A stretch of 64,000 nucleotides of DNA from Timema cristinae (lineage: Eukaryota; Arthropoda; Insecta; Phasmatodea; Timematidae), in contig JBCFYV010000100.1 in assembly GCA_039000515.1 (NCBI GenBank), positions 29,686,421-29,750,420 of the forward strand. The letters are read 5' to 3'. Shown here piece after piece: positions 23,442-33,909 of the stretch (position 1 is the stretch's first letter; each line of letters starts with the position of its first letter). The translations under genes and the position numbers were made by a program. The notes beneath the pieces were generated by a model, which was given only the letters and a program-made list of their open reading frames with translations, was not told where the DNA came from and searched no databases.

Positions 23442-23496
23442 CCGATACTAAATGTTATCGATACCTTTCTTTAGATACCATATCCATACACCAGAA

Positions 23497-24380
23497 CCAT
23501 AACTCAACGCTTTTGAACCTGTCCGAGTTTTAAAGTAATATGAAATGTCTTGATGTTATGACATTTTACAAAATAATAAATTCTTACATGGCCTTGTCTT
23601 TCTTCTAATAAAATATATTTTTTTAACACTCTATCATAGTACCCTTTAGGATTGTACGTGAAATGTATTTCATATTCACTTCCCCTGGATTTAAAATGGA
23701 GTTTTTATTCATTAAAAATATACTGAACATATAACATGTATTTAATCAACTTGCCTCAAAAATTAACGTTACCACTTTGAAGGTTCTCATTTTTTTTTAA
23801 ATATTCCCCTGGAAAAGCTGGGGCGAATTCAATTGTCACTGACTACTCTTGACACCTCTAGAATTCTACGAAAAAGAAGAAGGAATGGTGTCATAAGAGG
23901 CGAGAATGGAGCAAAGAGGGAGAGAAAAAAATTAAAGAAATACAGAGAATACTTAAGAGTACAGTCGATATTTTGGTTGAAGAACTTTTTCTGCAATTCA
24001 CAAAGTTTACAGATCTGCCTCCATTAGGATGTGTTCTGCATCTATAGTTTTTTACAGATGGTGCCAATTTCTACATCTCGAAGATAGAGTTAAATTGGGG
24101 GAGAGGTGGGATATTCTATATAATCTTTTAATTGTTTTTAAAGTTTAACAAGGTATGGCTGAAGTATAGAGACAAAACACAACCCAAAATGGGAGAATTG
24201 TTATGTATCCATAGGCTAGGTACCGTATAATAACCAGAGCTCTGGAGTTGAGGGGTGTACGACTTAGAATGTAAACAAAAGCGACAACTAAAATGCCTCT
24301 GTCAAATAGAAAGGACGGAATAAATAAGAAACGAAAGTGGAAGAGGTGAGACAGAAATAAAACAAATAAGTAACATAAAC
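23497..24380. other. Intergenic DNA, no feature seen
   Basis: AT-rich, with no SINE boxes, paired termini or coding frame that I can support. Confidence 0.35.
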
Positions 24381-24384
24381 AGCC

Positions 24385-24425
<41 letters not shown>
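24385..24425. repeat. (GA)n microsatellite
   Basis: About 40 bp of GA dinucleotides with one gata interruption. GA-rich DNA is a candidate site for GAGA-factor-type proteins in insects, but no gene is nearby. Confidence 0.9.
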
Positions 24426-24429
24426 TAAG

Positions 24430-24990
24430 AAACTCATATCCTGAAAGATCTTGGAAGGGGCAATAAGGGCCAAACTTGATAAGCTAAGTGGTCCGTCAAA
24501 ACAATACTCTTGGTCATTTGTCGAGATGATCTTAAGGCCTCATTTTAACCTCCTTTCAACCCTCCATCCCCTATAACAATCCCCCTAAGGATGTTATAAA
24601 GGAAATGAACATTCTCTTGTGACCTGTCTGGTTTGACCCAACGTCTTACACTGAAAAGTGTACAGATAATATCGTCGGTATTTTTGTTGTTGTCAAGGTA
24701 ACTTGGTGACCTACTTCTGTATCGTTTCGACATTCTCGTTTGTATTTTTACTGCCCCTTTAGAACAGACATGCTCTTACTCAACCCAGCTATAATCTCCG
24801 TCGGATACGAATTCATTGGCTGCTACGCTTTACTGTAAAACATGACGCAATCATTGTATAGTTCTGTCTATATAACGATAGAATTTCTTATAAATAATGG
24901 TTTGGTTCACTTTGTATGAAAGAAGTTTTACTGAACATTAATTTTGTTTTGAAATATTTGATATATTTTACTAATACTAATGTTCAAATG
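24430..24990. other. Intergenic DNA, no feature seen
   Basis: No repeat family or coding sequence recognised. A 62-codon minus frame (24545-24733) has no domain. Confidence 0.35.
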
Positions 24991-24997
24991 CATTACC

Positions 24998-25380
24998 GTA
25001 AATGTGGGGATACAGGGAAAGCGGTAAAATACAAGTGTTTTTGTAACTTTTATAGCAAAAATTTGGCCAAAGTAAATAAAATATTGCTTCAGTACAAACA
25101 TAGAGTTTATTTTTTTCAAAGGGTGATATCAACAGTTGTTGAATATCTGTCATGAATATAGTGGCGTTAGACGAGAAACTTTTTAAATGAAGAGAAAATG
25201 TCATTAAATTCCAAAACACGCTTGACAACTATTCAACAATTGTTGATTTCACCATGTTAAGAAAATTAAACTTTATGTTTGTACTGGAGCATTAAGTGAT
25301 TTATTTTGACCAAAAAAAGTGTATATATAAAACTGCAAAAACAGTGATCTTTTATCGCTTCCTTTACATCCCCACCTTAA
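24998..25380. mobile_element. Foldback MITE (TTAA family), second complete copy
   Basis: Left arm gtggggatacagggaaagcg through gtgatatcaacagttgttga; right arm caacaattgttgatttcacc through catccccaccttaa. The central block gacgagaaactttttaaatg matches the 21.7- and 54-kb copies. The left terminal TTAA is worn (gtaaatg), the right one intact. Overlapping frames on both strands are by-products of the palindrome. Confidence 0.75.
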
Positions 25381-26160
25381 TAACCAATGTTATTATAGTA
25401 ACCAGTCTGTATACAATTTAATTTTTATGTTATTATTAATTAAAAAATTATACACGAGTAGAGCATTTCTAGTATTTATAAATCAATAAGATATTATTGC
25501 ATTTTCATCCAATCTATAATATATTTTTAAAAATAATTTAAGACATTACTTACTAGTATCGTAAGTTCATTGCAATTGTTTGGGAATCTTTGATATATAA
25601 ATATTCAATACATTTGCCAAAATAGAGTAGAGTTATTGAATCTAAATCAGCGTATTATAATTGCCAATGTTTAAAATCATCACATACATATTTTGATTTG
25701 AGGATACAAAAGTTTTTACAAAAGGGCCACCAAATTTTTCTTTTAGGGAGCTGCTTATAGAAACATGGCAGCTTTAACTTATTTAAGATGGAGCATGTAA
25801 TTTTAAAACAGGTAGAGTTAGATACTTTTCAATTACGTTTTAAGCGAAGTTTCACAGATCCGGGATTAAGGTAAGTGACGAGAAACATATATCTAGCTTT
25901 TCTCAAAAACAAGGTAACCATTATTTAATAGGGCCACGATAAGAATTTCATGGATAATTAAGGATTGTTTGATGGTTTTTAGAAGGCTTAAGACTGTCAT
26001 TCTCATAAGAAATGCCGCAGTTTGGGTACATATCCCGACAATTAGCAAAGTTTTTCATATTTACGATATTTAAAAAAATAAGCCTATTTGTTTGTCAAAA
26101 ATAATGGTTTTTCTCATTTTCGGTTCAAAAGTAGCATAGTGCAACGCAATCAAATGTATT
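25381..26160. other. AT-rich intergenic DNA
   Basis: No supported feature. Confidence 0.4.
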
Positions 26161-26162
26161 CT

Positions 26163-26410
26163 TTTAGCACAATGTGTTACTACCAATTTGGGTTATCCAC
26201 TTATGTACTAATTACATTAATTGTTTTATGGACGGTGAAGGCTATATGAAGAGGAAGTGTACCCGCATTTGCGTGAAGGGAGAGTAGAAAACTATTTAGG
26301 AAAAAATCTCAGTATACCCGACCGAGATTCGAATCTCAATACCTTCGTCATCTGCAGTCTAGTTTACTTTGAGAGTAGCGTCTTAGACCATGTTGCTATC
26401 GAAGCGGGTT
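26163..26410 (-). mobile_element. SINE family C, antisense
   Basis: Worn reverse-complement tail-1 (ttagcacaatgtgttactac), body (gaagtgtacccgcatttgcg), B-box region (cgaccgagattcgaatctc) and head end (ccatgttgctatcgaagcgg). A sense C copy lies 40 bp further on, so the two heads face each other. Confidence 0.85.
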
Positions 26411-26448
26411 TGTATTTTATGACCAAGCTTAATTTTTTATCCTCATAC

Positions 26449-26696
26449 CTGCTTCGGTGGCCGCATGGTCTAAGGCGTCACTCTTGCAATAAACTAGACT
26501 GGCGATTACAGAACTATTGGAGTTCAAATCCCGGTTGGGTGTACTGAGAGTGGTTTGTCTTAAATTGATTTCCACTCCCTATCTCTACGTAAATGCAGGT
26601 ATAATTCCTCTAAATTCAACCTTCCTTATCCTTAACCAACTATTGTAATTAGCACATATGCTCGTAACCTGAGCAGGTAGTATAATGCAGTGTTTA
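26449..26696 (+). mobile_element. SINE family C
   Basis: Well-kept head (cctgcttcggtggccgcatg, gttcaaatcccggttgggtg), body and worn tail-1 (cctgagcaggtagtataatg) followed by a TA/CA run. Forms a head-to-head pair with 26163-26410. Confidence 0.85.
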
Positions 26697-26826
26697 TATA
26701 TATACACACACACACACACTCGTATATTCATGTTTGCGGTCCAGTTTTCATAGGAATTACCCTTTAGAAAATACAAACACATTTCTTTATCGCCAAAATT
26801 GATAATATTTTATTAGTTTGTTATTA

Positions 26827-26827
26827 A

Positions 26828-26862
<35 letters not shown>

Positions 26863-27128
26863 GCACCGCGTCTTACTACCCATTCGGGCTATACGCACTT
26901 ACGCTAATGTGTAATGGTAGGGTGATTGTGAGATGAAATGAAGGACCTACAGTTTAGCGTGGAATCCGAACCACGGTGGAGACCTGGCATTCCCCACATT
27001 CACAAGATGTCTTGTCAGAGGTGAAGGAAGGATTTGGAAATCAGATAAATCTGTGCCGGGACCGAGGATTGAACCCCGGCCGCCAGCACAGAAGTCTGAC
27101 ACCTTACCTCTAGACCACCAGGTCACCG
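26827..27128 (-). mobile_element. SINE family A, full length, antisense, young-looking
   Basis: (TTA)n, intact reverse-complement tail-1, full body and head ending ctagaccaccaggtcacc. The perfect 13-bp TSD tagtttgttatta lies at 26814-26826 and 27129-27141. It stays close to the consensus I infer from the other copies. Confidence 0.92.
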
Positions 27129-27211
27129 TAGTTTGTTATTAGATTGTGATTAATATAATATATAAAAAGTGACAACTGCAGACACGACTTAGCGTATGAA
27201 TGCTTGAAAGT

Positions 27212-27461
27212 CCCCCCCCCCCCTTGCGTCTTACTATCCGTTTGGGCTATACGCCTATGTATTAGTTATTCTATTGTGTAGCAGACGAAGAAGATTGCAT
27301 TTAGAAAAATTCACATTTGAGTGGAGGGAAAGTGGATTGCCATTAAGGAAAAAGTATCTTCTATACACTCGACCGGGATTCGAACCTCCATCTCCCGACC
27401 CTCGGTAGTCCATTCTATGGTGAAAGTGATGCCTTAAAACACTTGACCACCGAAGCAGGTA
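27212..27461 (-). mobile_element. SINE family C, antisense, with C-run at its 3' edge
   Basis: A run of about 12 C (27212-27223) replaces the outermost tail-1 bases. Then come gcgtcttactatccgtttgg, the body and the head ending ttgaccaccgaagcaggta. Flanks cttgaaagt (27203-27211) and cgtgaaagt (27462-27470) fit a TSD. Confidence 0.82.
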
Positions 27462-27471
27462 CGTGAAAGTA

Positions 27472-27700
27472 CAGTATTTCCATGGCTTCTTTGGTGCTGA
27501 CTGACAGTTCACAGCTGACTTTTGACAGTCAACATTTAAGTATATACCTAAATGTTGATTGTCAAAAGTGACAGCTGCTAAACCCATGTTTTTTGCAGTT
27601 CATATGGTTCAACGTAGGGATACATAATTTGGTCTGGTAATTTTTCAAAGCCGTCAGCTGTGAGCTGTCAGTCAGCACCAAAGAAGCCATGGGGCTACTG
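27472..27700. mobile_element. MITE, Tc1/mariner-like, TA target site
   Basis: Inverted ends cagtatttccatggcttctt and aagaagccatggggctactg extend inward about 50 bp (gtgctgactgacag pairs with ctgtcagtcagcac). TA dinucleotides flank it (27470-27471, 27701-27702). A second hairpin sits inside (tgacagtcaacattta / taaatgttgattgtca, near 27522-27560). The cagt terminus and TA duplication match Tc1/mariner habits. No transposase frame. Confidence 0.82.
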
Positions 27701-27704
27701 TATG

Positions 27705-28210
27705 TCTAGCAACGTTTCTAGCTATCAGATAAGGTCGTTCCTATACAAATTGGACTGTATGTGATGTTTGCATATTGGAGTTTTTCTTACAGCGTGCTAA
27801 ATGGTGGAGACGTTAAACCACAGAACGAGTTGGGGGCCCTCCCATAGCGCGTCGGGTAAACTCGTAGCGGCTCGTTTCAAGACAGTTTCAACTCGCGATC
27901 CGACCAACAAACAAGAGATGCAACAGCTTGGAACAATAAAACAGACACAATTAAAGTCAAACATGCGAGGATGAAACACACAACTCCTTTCTTCTGCGAA
28001 GTTAACATTCTACTTCAAAAACAGATGGGAATATTCACTTTTAGCATGTGAATTCTTGAATTGTTTGCTTTAGTTATTGGAATACTAAATTAACTGTGGA
28101 ATTTGTTTAAACAAGAGGGAAACATATTCTACAGTATTAAAACCGTCTTTTATACCACTTCTACTACCTATTCAGTTTGTTGAGTAACAGTTGGACCCTT
28201 GGCTCAAAGT
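27705..28210. other. Intergenic DNA with a GC-richer patch
   Basis: Positions 27800-27910 are GC-richer (gggggccctcccatagcgcg). No domain-bearing frame or repeat recognised. Confidence 0.35.
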
Positions 28211-28211
28211 T

Positions 28212-28387
28212 CATAGCCTAGTTGGGCCACCGTCACCAACCAGGAGGATTATCGTCATAGCCTAGTTGGGACACAATCACTGACCAGAAGGATTATCGTC
28301 AAAGCCTAGTTGGGACACAATCACTGACCAGAAGGATTATCGTCAAAGCCTAGTTGGGACACAATCACTGACCAGAAGGATTATCGG
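28212..28387. repeat. Tandem repeat, four 44-bp units
   Basis: Units start at 28212, 28256, 28300 and 28344, each beginning catagcctagttggg or caaagcctagttggg and ending aggattatcg. Units 2-4 are nearly identical and the first has diverged, so the expansion looks recent. Confidence 0.95.
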
Positions 28388-28439
28388 AATAGGTATGTTT
28401 GACTGATTCGTGTAGCAAGATCAGGTTGGGTATTATTTA

Positions 28440-29252
28440 TCAGATACTTTTGAAATACATAATGGGTTGAAACTAGGAGATGCAGTTTCCCCATTACTTT
28501 TTAATATAGGCTTAAGGTATGCTATTAGTGTAATGCAAGAACCCGCCTCGGTGGCGTGGTTGGCTAACGCGCTTGTCGTGTTGAACTCGACTGCTGAGGA
28601 CGGGGAGATCGAGGTTCGAATCTTGGTCGGGTGAACTGGGGTGGTTTTTCCTAAATTGTTTTCCCCTCTTCCTCCACGCAAATGCGGGTACACTTCCTCT
28701 AATTCAACCTTCCCAATTCCTAATCCATTAGAGTAATTAGTACTTAAAGCGTATAACCCGAACGGGTAGTAAGACGTGGTGCTAAATATATTGTAATGCA
28801 AGAGAGTAGGGAAGAGCTAACATTAAACGGTACAATAATGCTGTTAGGAGATACAGATGATTTATCTTTGTTGGTTGATAGTAAGGAAGCTGTGACAAGA
28901 AATGCAAACATTTATTAGAGGATAGTAAGGAAATAGGTTTGGAAGAGAACAATGAAAATACTACGGATATTATATTATCACACAGAGAACACAGATTGGG
29001 GATGATAATTTAGAGATTACTGCGAACAAAATAATATAATTTTCAGGGTTGATGAGTTTCAACATTTAGGAACAACTTTAACCAGAAATAACGATATAAG
29101 AGTGGAAATTAGTAAATTAATAAAATCGGAAAATGCATGCTATTACTCGATCAGTAAGTTGTTTGCATCCCGCTTGCTGTCAAGAAATGTAAAACTCAGA
29201 ATATTCTAAACAATAATTTTACCGGTTGTTCTCTATGGATGCTAACAGATAT
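28440..29252 (+). pseudogene. LINE reverse-transcriptase relic (LINE-1 type), split by a SINE
   Basis: From 28452 the plus strand encodes [15 protein letters not shown], the conserved RT block 4. It is interrupted by a B SINE (28541-28791) and resumes with [16 protein letters not shown], where the catalytic YADD box has become GDTDD. Further on come QHLGTTLTRNNDIRVEISK, CYYSISKLFASRLLSRN and LPVVLYG, the end of the RT/thumb region. Stops and frameshifts show it is dead. The sequence breaks off into a 42-bp tandem array just after VVLYG. Confidence 0.82.
28541..28791 (+). mobile_element. SINE family B, full length, inside a LINE
   Basis: Head cgcctcggtggcgtggttgg, B-box ggttcgaatcttgg, body and complete tail-1. 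The perfect 12-bp TSD tgtaatgcaaga lies at 28529-28540 and 28792-28803. Removing the insert would rejoin the flanking LINE codons in one frame, so the LINE was there first. Confidence 0.93.
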
Positions 29253-29818
29253 TTCACTCACAGGATTAACAAACTTAAACCTGGGTGTTAATAAACATAT
29301 CACGGGATAAACAAACTTAAACCTTTATGTTAGTAAGCATTTCACAGGCTCAACAAACTTAAAACCCCTATGTTAATAAACATTTCACTGGATTAACAAA
29401 CTTAAACCTGGGTGTTATAAACATATCACAGGATCAACAAACTTAAACCTTTATGTTAGTAAGCATTTCACGGGATAAACAAACTTAAAACTTTATGTTA
29501 ATAAACATTTCACATGATCAACAAACTTAAACCTGCTTATTAATAGAATGTCATAGGATTAACAATCTTAAACCTTTATCTTAATAAGTGTCACATGATC
29601 AACAAATTAAAACTCCTATGTTAATAAACATTTCACAGAATCAACAAACTTAAACCTTTATGTTAATAACCATGTCACAAGATCAACAAACTTAAATTTA
29701 TGTGTTAATACACCTTTCAAATCATCAAAAACGTAAACCTTGATGCTAATATACATGTCACAGGATAAACAAACTTAAACCTTCATGTTAATAGACATAT
29801 CACAGGAACAACGCATTT
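29253..29818. repeat. Tandem repeat of about 42-bp unit, about 13 copies
   Basis: The motif aacaaacttaaac recurs every 42-43 bp (starts at 29268, 29310, 29352, 29395 and so on), with ttaataaacatttcacagga completing the unit. Alternating variants (gggtgttaataaacatatca and tttatgttagtaagcattt) hint at a two-unit higher-order pattern in the first part. The array begins at the point where the LINE reading breaks off. Confidence 0.93.
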
Positions 29819-29819
29819 A

Positions 29820-30990
29820 TTATTTATGTCAATATTAGTCTATACTTCCCAAGGAATTTGCAATTAAATTTACTGTTCTTACCTAAGCTATTTTGTAAGT
29901 CTACTAATTAAATGTTTAAAAAAATGAACTTAAAATGCACAATATAGAACTAATATTACACACAAAAGATGTAAATATGAGAGTAAACAGTGTTGATGCC
30001 TACCAGAAATGTTCAATGCGTTTAGGAATTTCAATGTGCCGTCACCTCCTTTCCCCTGATTCGTCCACAGCCGAAAGAATGTTACAGGCTGCTACAGAAA
30101 TATGTACTGTAAACGAAGCCTGATATCAACATTTTGAAGCTCCCTCATTCCATTGATCTCGGAAGCACTGTCACCCGATTTGGCGTGAATTCCACACATA
30201 GCTGTGGAAGAACAATGTCGCGTTTGTATTCGCACCAAGTATTTACCCATTGAATGGTAATTTTGACAATGATTTATTACCTTTTTAGATAGTGTAATAA
30301 TACAATTAATTATGGGGAGTAATTTAGTTTGTCCTAGTCATTTATTTCATTCATACCTAAAATATTCAAGTACATCAAACCAAATTTTAGTTTTATCTAT
30401 TTATTACTATTTGTAAATGAAAATAAATGGTATGGAACCCAGCACGGAATTTCTCGCTCTATTGTTTGAAAATGGAGATGTTTACTAAAAACTCGTAATA
30501 TATGTGAAACAAAATAATATACACTAGCAATCCCAATAATAAATTGCAATATCCTTATTTAAAACATTTTTTTTAGTCGCGTTTTTAAATTTGATAATTT
30601 TATTTTTAAAGAATTAATGTCCTCAATTGTATTTTTAGACCGATAAAAAATATAAATATTGGGTCCACAAAGGTAAACACTTCGTATTAAAATATCGACT
30701 TTCGGTTAAAATTTTCAACATTTTATTAGGTGTGCACATCTTTATGTCATCGCATTGCTATTAAATTCCTCATTTATAAATTTTGACCAATAAAAAGTGT
30801 AAATATTGACTATTGAGTCCAAGATAAAGTAGATAGATCATTGTTGTACAAACATTTTTCATAAGAGGCTTAGGAAAAAACAACATAAACTTTTAGAGAT
30901 TTACTTATATTTAATTACAATATAGCACTGAGAATTATTGCGTTAAAACTTTTGTGTCTCTTTACAACTAAAGCTCACAAAATTGTATTA
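29820..30990. other. AT-rich intergenic DNA
   Basis: No SINE boxes or coding domains. The phrase accgataaaaaatataaata and a related gaccaataaaaagtgtaaat (about 30640 and 30785) are a weak local repeat. Confidence 0.35.
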
Positions 30991-30994
30991 ATAT

Positions 30995-32065
30995 ATTTGC
31001 CAATATTTCAAACTGTTGGATTTATAAAAATATATTCCATATAAAAGTATTTTTAATTTTTAATGGTACTACAATTTTGCAATGGTAAGATATTTAGTAT
31101 CTCAAATAGTTGCGGAGAGACGTAAATTTCAGTTTCTGTAAAGTACCCTAAAACTCATTTTCTTGGGAAAATGAAAATAGTCAGTTTATTTATAATCTTA
31201 ATCAACGCCTAGATATGAATTTTAATCAAAATCGTTATAGTCGATTTTGAGAGAATCTATTTTTTCTTTTTTCACCCTTTCTTAAACTACTCTTAATTTT
31301 AAATTTAAGCAGACACACAGACAGACGGCATTGCAAAGACCACTTTTTAGGATTCGGGGGGTCATGAAACGTCGACATCCATCAAAATCTCAGGTTAGAT
31401 TTTCTTTTATGGTCGCAACACCTTCTTTACGTTTAGTGTTCGAAAAGTATATATTTTCGTATAGCTTGAAAGTTATTGGTTTTATAAAAATATGCTTCGA
31501 TTAAAATATTTGTATTATAAATAGATATACATATTTGTAATAATAAGTAATTTCATTTATCAAATAGTTTCGTAGATATGATACAAAATGAGAATTTACG
31601 CATCAAACCAGAGCCCTTAAAGTCATTTTTCCGAAGTATTGAGAGTAGCCATTTTGTTTGGATTATTTATAAATGTTTAGAAATGAAATTTAATCAAAAT
31701 CGTTAGAGCCAGTTTTGAGAAAATCAACCTTTTCTTTTTTTACCCTTCAGTAAACTACCCTTAATTTTAGGGTTGGATATCCAATTACAAAAACCCTCAG
31801 GGCAACCCTATGACAACCCTAAATACCAAGTTTTAGCCCGATCGGTAAAATAGTTTAGGCTCTAGTTGGAGGTATAGACAGACAGAAAACGGACATTAAA
31901 AAACAACTTTTTTGGATTTGGTGGGGGAGGGGGGGGAGGAAGAGGGAGGGGGTGTTAATGAAACATCGTGATTCATCAAAATCTCGAGTTCAATTTTTTT
32001 TTTACGATCATAATACTTTCTATGCCTGTAAGATAGCGAGAAAGTAAAAATAGAAAGAGATACAA
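30995..32065 (+). repeat. Repeat R, two adjacent direct copies
   Basis: Copy 1 (about 30995-31470) and copy 2 (about 31471-32065) share ordered blocks: ttttataaaaatat, tatctcaaatagttgcggag / tatcaaatagtttcgtagat, aatcaaaatcgtta, acccttt(c)..taaactac(c)cttaatttt, and gtcatgaaacgtcgacatcc / gttaatgaaacatcgtgatt. Copy 2 also has ccgatcggtaaaatagttta. Related copies lie at 48.5 kb (inverse) and 60.6 kb. No open frame. Origin unknown; it may be the 3' region of a larger transposon. Confidence 0.65.
31920..31957 (+). repeat. G-rich run with G-quadruplex potential
   Basis: gtgggggaggggggggagga followed by more G triplets and quintuplets. At least four G-runs of three or more lie within 40 bp, inside copy 2 of repeat R. 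Confidence 0.7.
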
Positions 32066-32069
32066 TATT

Positions 32070-33137
32070 TGGTTTTGTTCGAGAATATTTATTTCCGGCA
32101 GTAAAATTAACACAATAGAGCGTTTTTATTTGAAATATATTTTTTCACTTTGTTTAAAAACTGTTGTCAATTAGCGTAACATTTTACATCCAATTAGTTC
32201 AGCTTAAAGTGTTATTGCATATAAAAAAAGCGACACTAAAAGTATGCTGTTCCATTCAATCTATCCTAGTTGAGCAAAACAAGAATCTCATAAATCAATG
32301 AATAGGCCTAGCGTTTGTAACATACTAAGGTGATCAATATGATACATGGAATGTGGTGCAATGTCAACGCAAACAAACCACTTCCCGGGGCTCGGAAAAC
32401 ATGGGCTTCTCTTCAATATATATTATATATATATATTAATATATATATATATTATATATATATATATATATATAAACACTTTTATTTCAAAACCAAATGT
32501 GAACATTTGGCAACGATAGAAATAATCGTGGAAGTACATCAAATTGGTAATCAGTTTATGTAATTTCTGTCCAACAAAACATATATAATTTTCTTCTGAT
32601 AAGGAAAAATACAAAAAAACATAATTATAAAATATAAGTATCACACTGCAAAATTAGTTAAGTGACTTGAACTTTTGAATTTGGCTTCGGAGAACGGAGT
32701 TCAAACCCATACACGTGCACTGTAGTGGAATGTCCCATTAAACGGTATGTTCACTACTTGGGTTATCGATGAATTAATTTAATAGGAGAGTAGAAAGCAG
32801 TTGATAGTAACTGTACCTACAATAATGTAAAGAGGGTATGGAGAAACTACACCTAATTCCACATGGAGAGAATCAACCCAAACCATCCAATTTCGATTAA
32901 AACCCTCCTTATATATATGTCAATGATATTATTCTAATCTTACTCCCATTCTGATTGGTGGCTTTACATCATTTGTTCAGTTTCTTACCTTTTACCTCCT
33001 CATCCTTAAAGCTTGGATAAAATAGTACAAGTTTTGGCTAAACTAAATTGTCAGTAAAATGCGTGCTACTAAAACACAATTGAAGTTTGACATTTTTATG
33101 TTACTAACACCATTATGATACAACTACAAGAAAACCT
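32070..33137. repeat. Intergenic DNA with a (TA)n tract at 32415-32476
   Basis: The TA tract has a few ATAT/TTAA interruptions and explains two tyrosine/isoleucine-rich shadow frames on opposite strands. Nothing else is recognised in the interval. Confidence 0.7.
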
Positions 33138-33375
33138 TTCGACACTTTAGCTCAGTCGGTAGAGTATCTGGTAGAGTGTCCGGGTTCGATTACTGGTATA
33201 GCCATGACATTTATCATTGGTGTGATATGGGTTTCTCCTTTCACAGTGATAAATTAACGGCCAAGGGCTGGATGTTATATCTGTTTTAGATTTATGTTAT
33301 TTTATATGTCGTTTGTTAATATAAACAGTTGGTTTGGATAAAAGGCATGTTAAATACCTCAAATAAATTAAATAT
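33138..33375 (+). mobile_element. SINE family D, full length, with TSD
   Basis: Head ttagctcagtcggtagagta and B-box gggttcgattactgg, D body (tttctcctttcacagtgata) and tail-2 (catgttaaatacctcaaata). The perfect TSD aagaaaacct lies at 33128-33137 and 33376-33385. This is the clearest D copy. Confidence 0.88.
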
Positions 33376-33555
33376 AAGAAAACCTCTCTTTCAGGCAACT
33401 ATGAAAATTCAATTTACTAAATAGATAAGCTGACACAAATTATTTAAATAAAAATAGATAATATTCTGTTTTTGTGAAAGGAATCAACTCTATACAACTA
33501 AATATAAATGAAAGGCAAATATTGATGGATGAATGATTATAATTACGTAAATCAG

Positions 33556-33722
33556 CCGCAGCTGAATTATATTCGAATAAATTGAAAAATGACACCTGCA
33601 CATGAGAAACCAATCAATGGCTAGCTCAGTGGTAGACATTGGCATGCTTAGCCAAAGGTCTTGGTTTGGATTACGATTTACTTGTGTCATTTTTCAATTT
33701 ATTCAAATTAAGCTGAAGTGGT
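33556..33722 (+). mobile_element. tRNA-like sequence inside a long stem
   Basis: gaataaattgaaaaatgacac (33574-33594) and gtgtcatttttcaatttattc (33687-33707) are exact inverse partners, and pairing extends outward toward agctgaatt / aagctg. Between them sits a tRNA-like stretch (ggctagctcagtggtagaca, ttggtttggatta). A related tRNA-like stretch with tttttcaattt occurs near 50510. Could be a foldback SINE derivative. Confidence 0.55.
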
Positions 33723-33899
33723 TTAGTGTGGTCGAAGGGGGAGTTAGTAGATCACTCACGTGGATATGAACTGTTTGTGCACAGGTGTGTCCTGTTCAAA
33801 CCAGTTAAATATATATAGGTACTATAGCTGATCTTGTGGTATTAGACTGACGGCCTTTAGCCAAATTATTTAGTTAACCAATATTATATATTCTGTGTC
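33723..33899. other. Spacer, unassigned
   Basis: Short interval with weak tRNA-like phrases but no convincing A/B-box pair. Confidence 0.3.
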
Positions 33900-33909
33900 T
33901 TTAGAAGGT

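Larger units (their letters stand above)
22173..23488. mobile_element. Non-autonomous hAT-like element with TATCGATA-rich ends, copy 2 (split)
   Basis: Termini tagggatgtgaac and catatccata are inverted. Flanks cacctgat (22165-22172) and caccagaa (23489-23496) agree at 6 of 8 positions. Positions 22190-22380 are the inverse of 5520-5687 in copy 1, including the block ctgggattaaatatttactg and the ends rich in atcgat boxes. A hAT MITE (22670-23441) interrupts it. Without the insert it is close in length to copy 1. Confidence 0.75.

Noticed and set aside
26449..26545. Functional tRNA gene
   Set aside because: Part of a C-family SINE shared by many copies with drifted boxes.
28212..28387. CRISPR-like array
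   Set aside because: Units are directly adjacent with no unique spacers, and the context is animal nuclear DNA.
29253..29818. CRISPR-like array of 42-bp units
   Set aside because: Whole units repeat with drift, with no constant-repeat/unique-spacer alternation; it is a satellite.
32330..32644. Tyrosine/isoleucine-rich frames on both strands
   Set aside because: Produced by a (TA)n microsatellite.
33138..33215. Functional tRNA gene
   Set aside because: tRNA-like boxes are present, but the body, tail-2 and TSD show it is a SINE head; no proper acceptor-stem pairing is evident.
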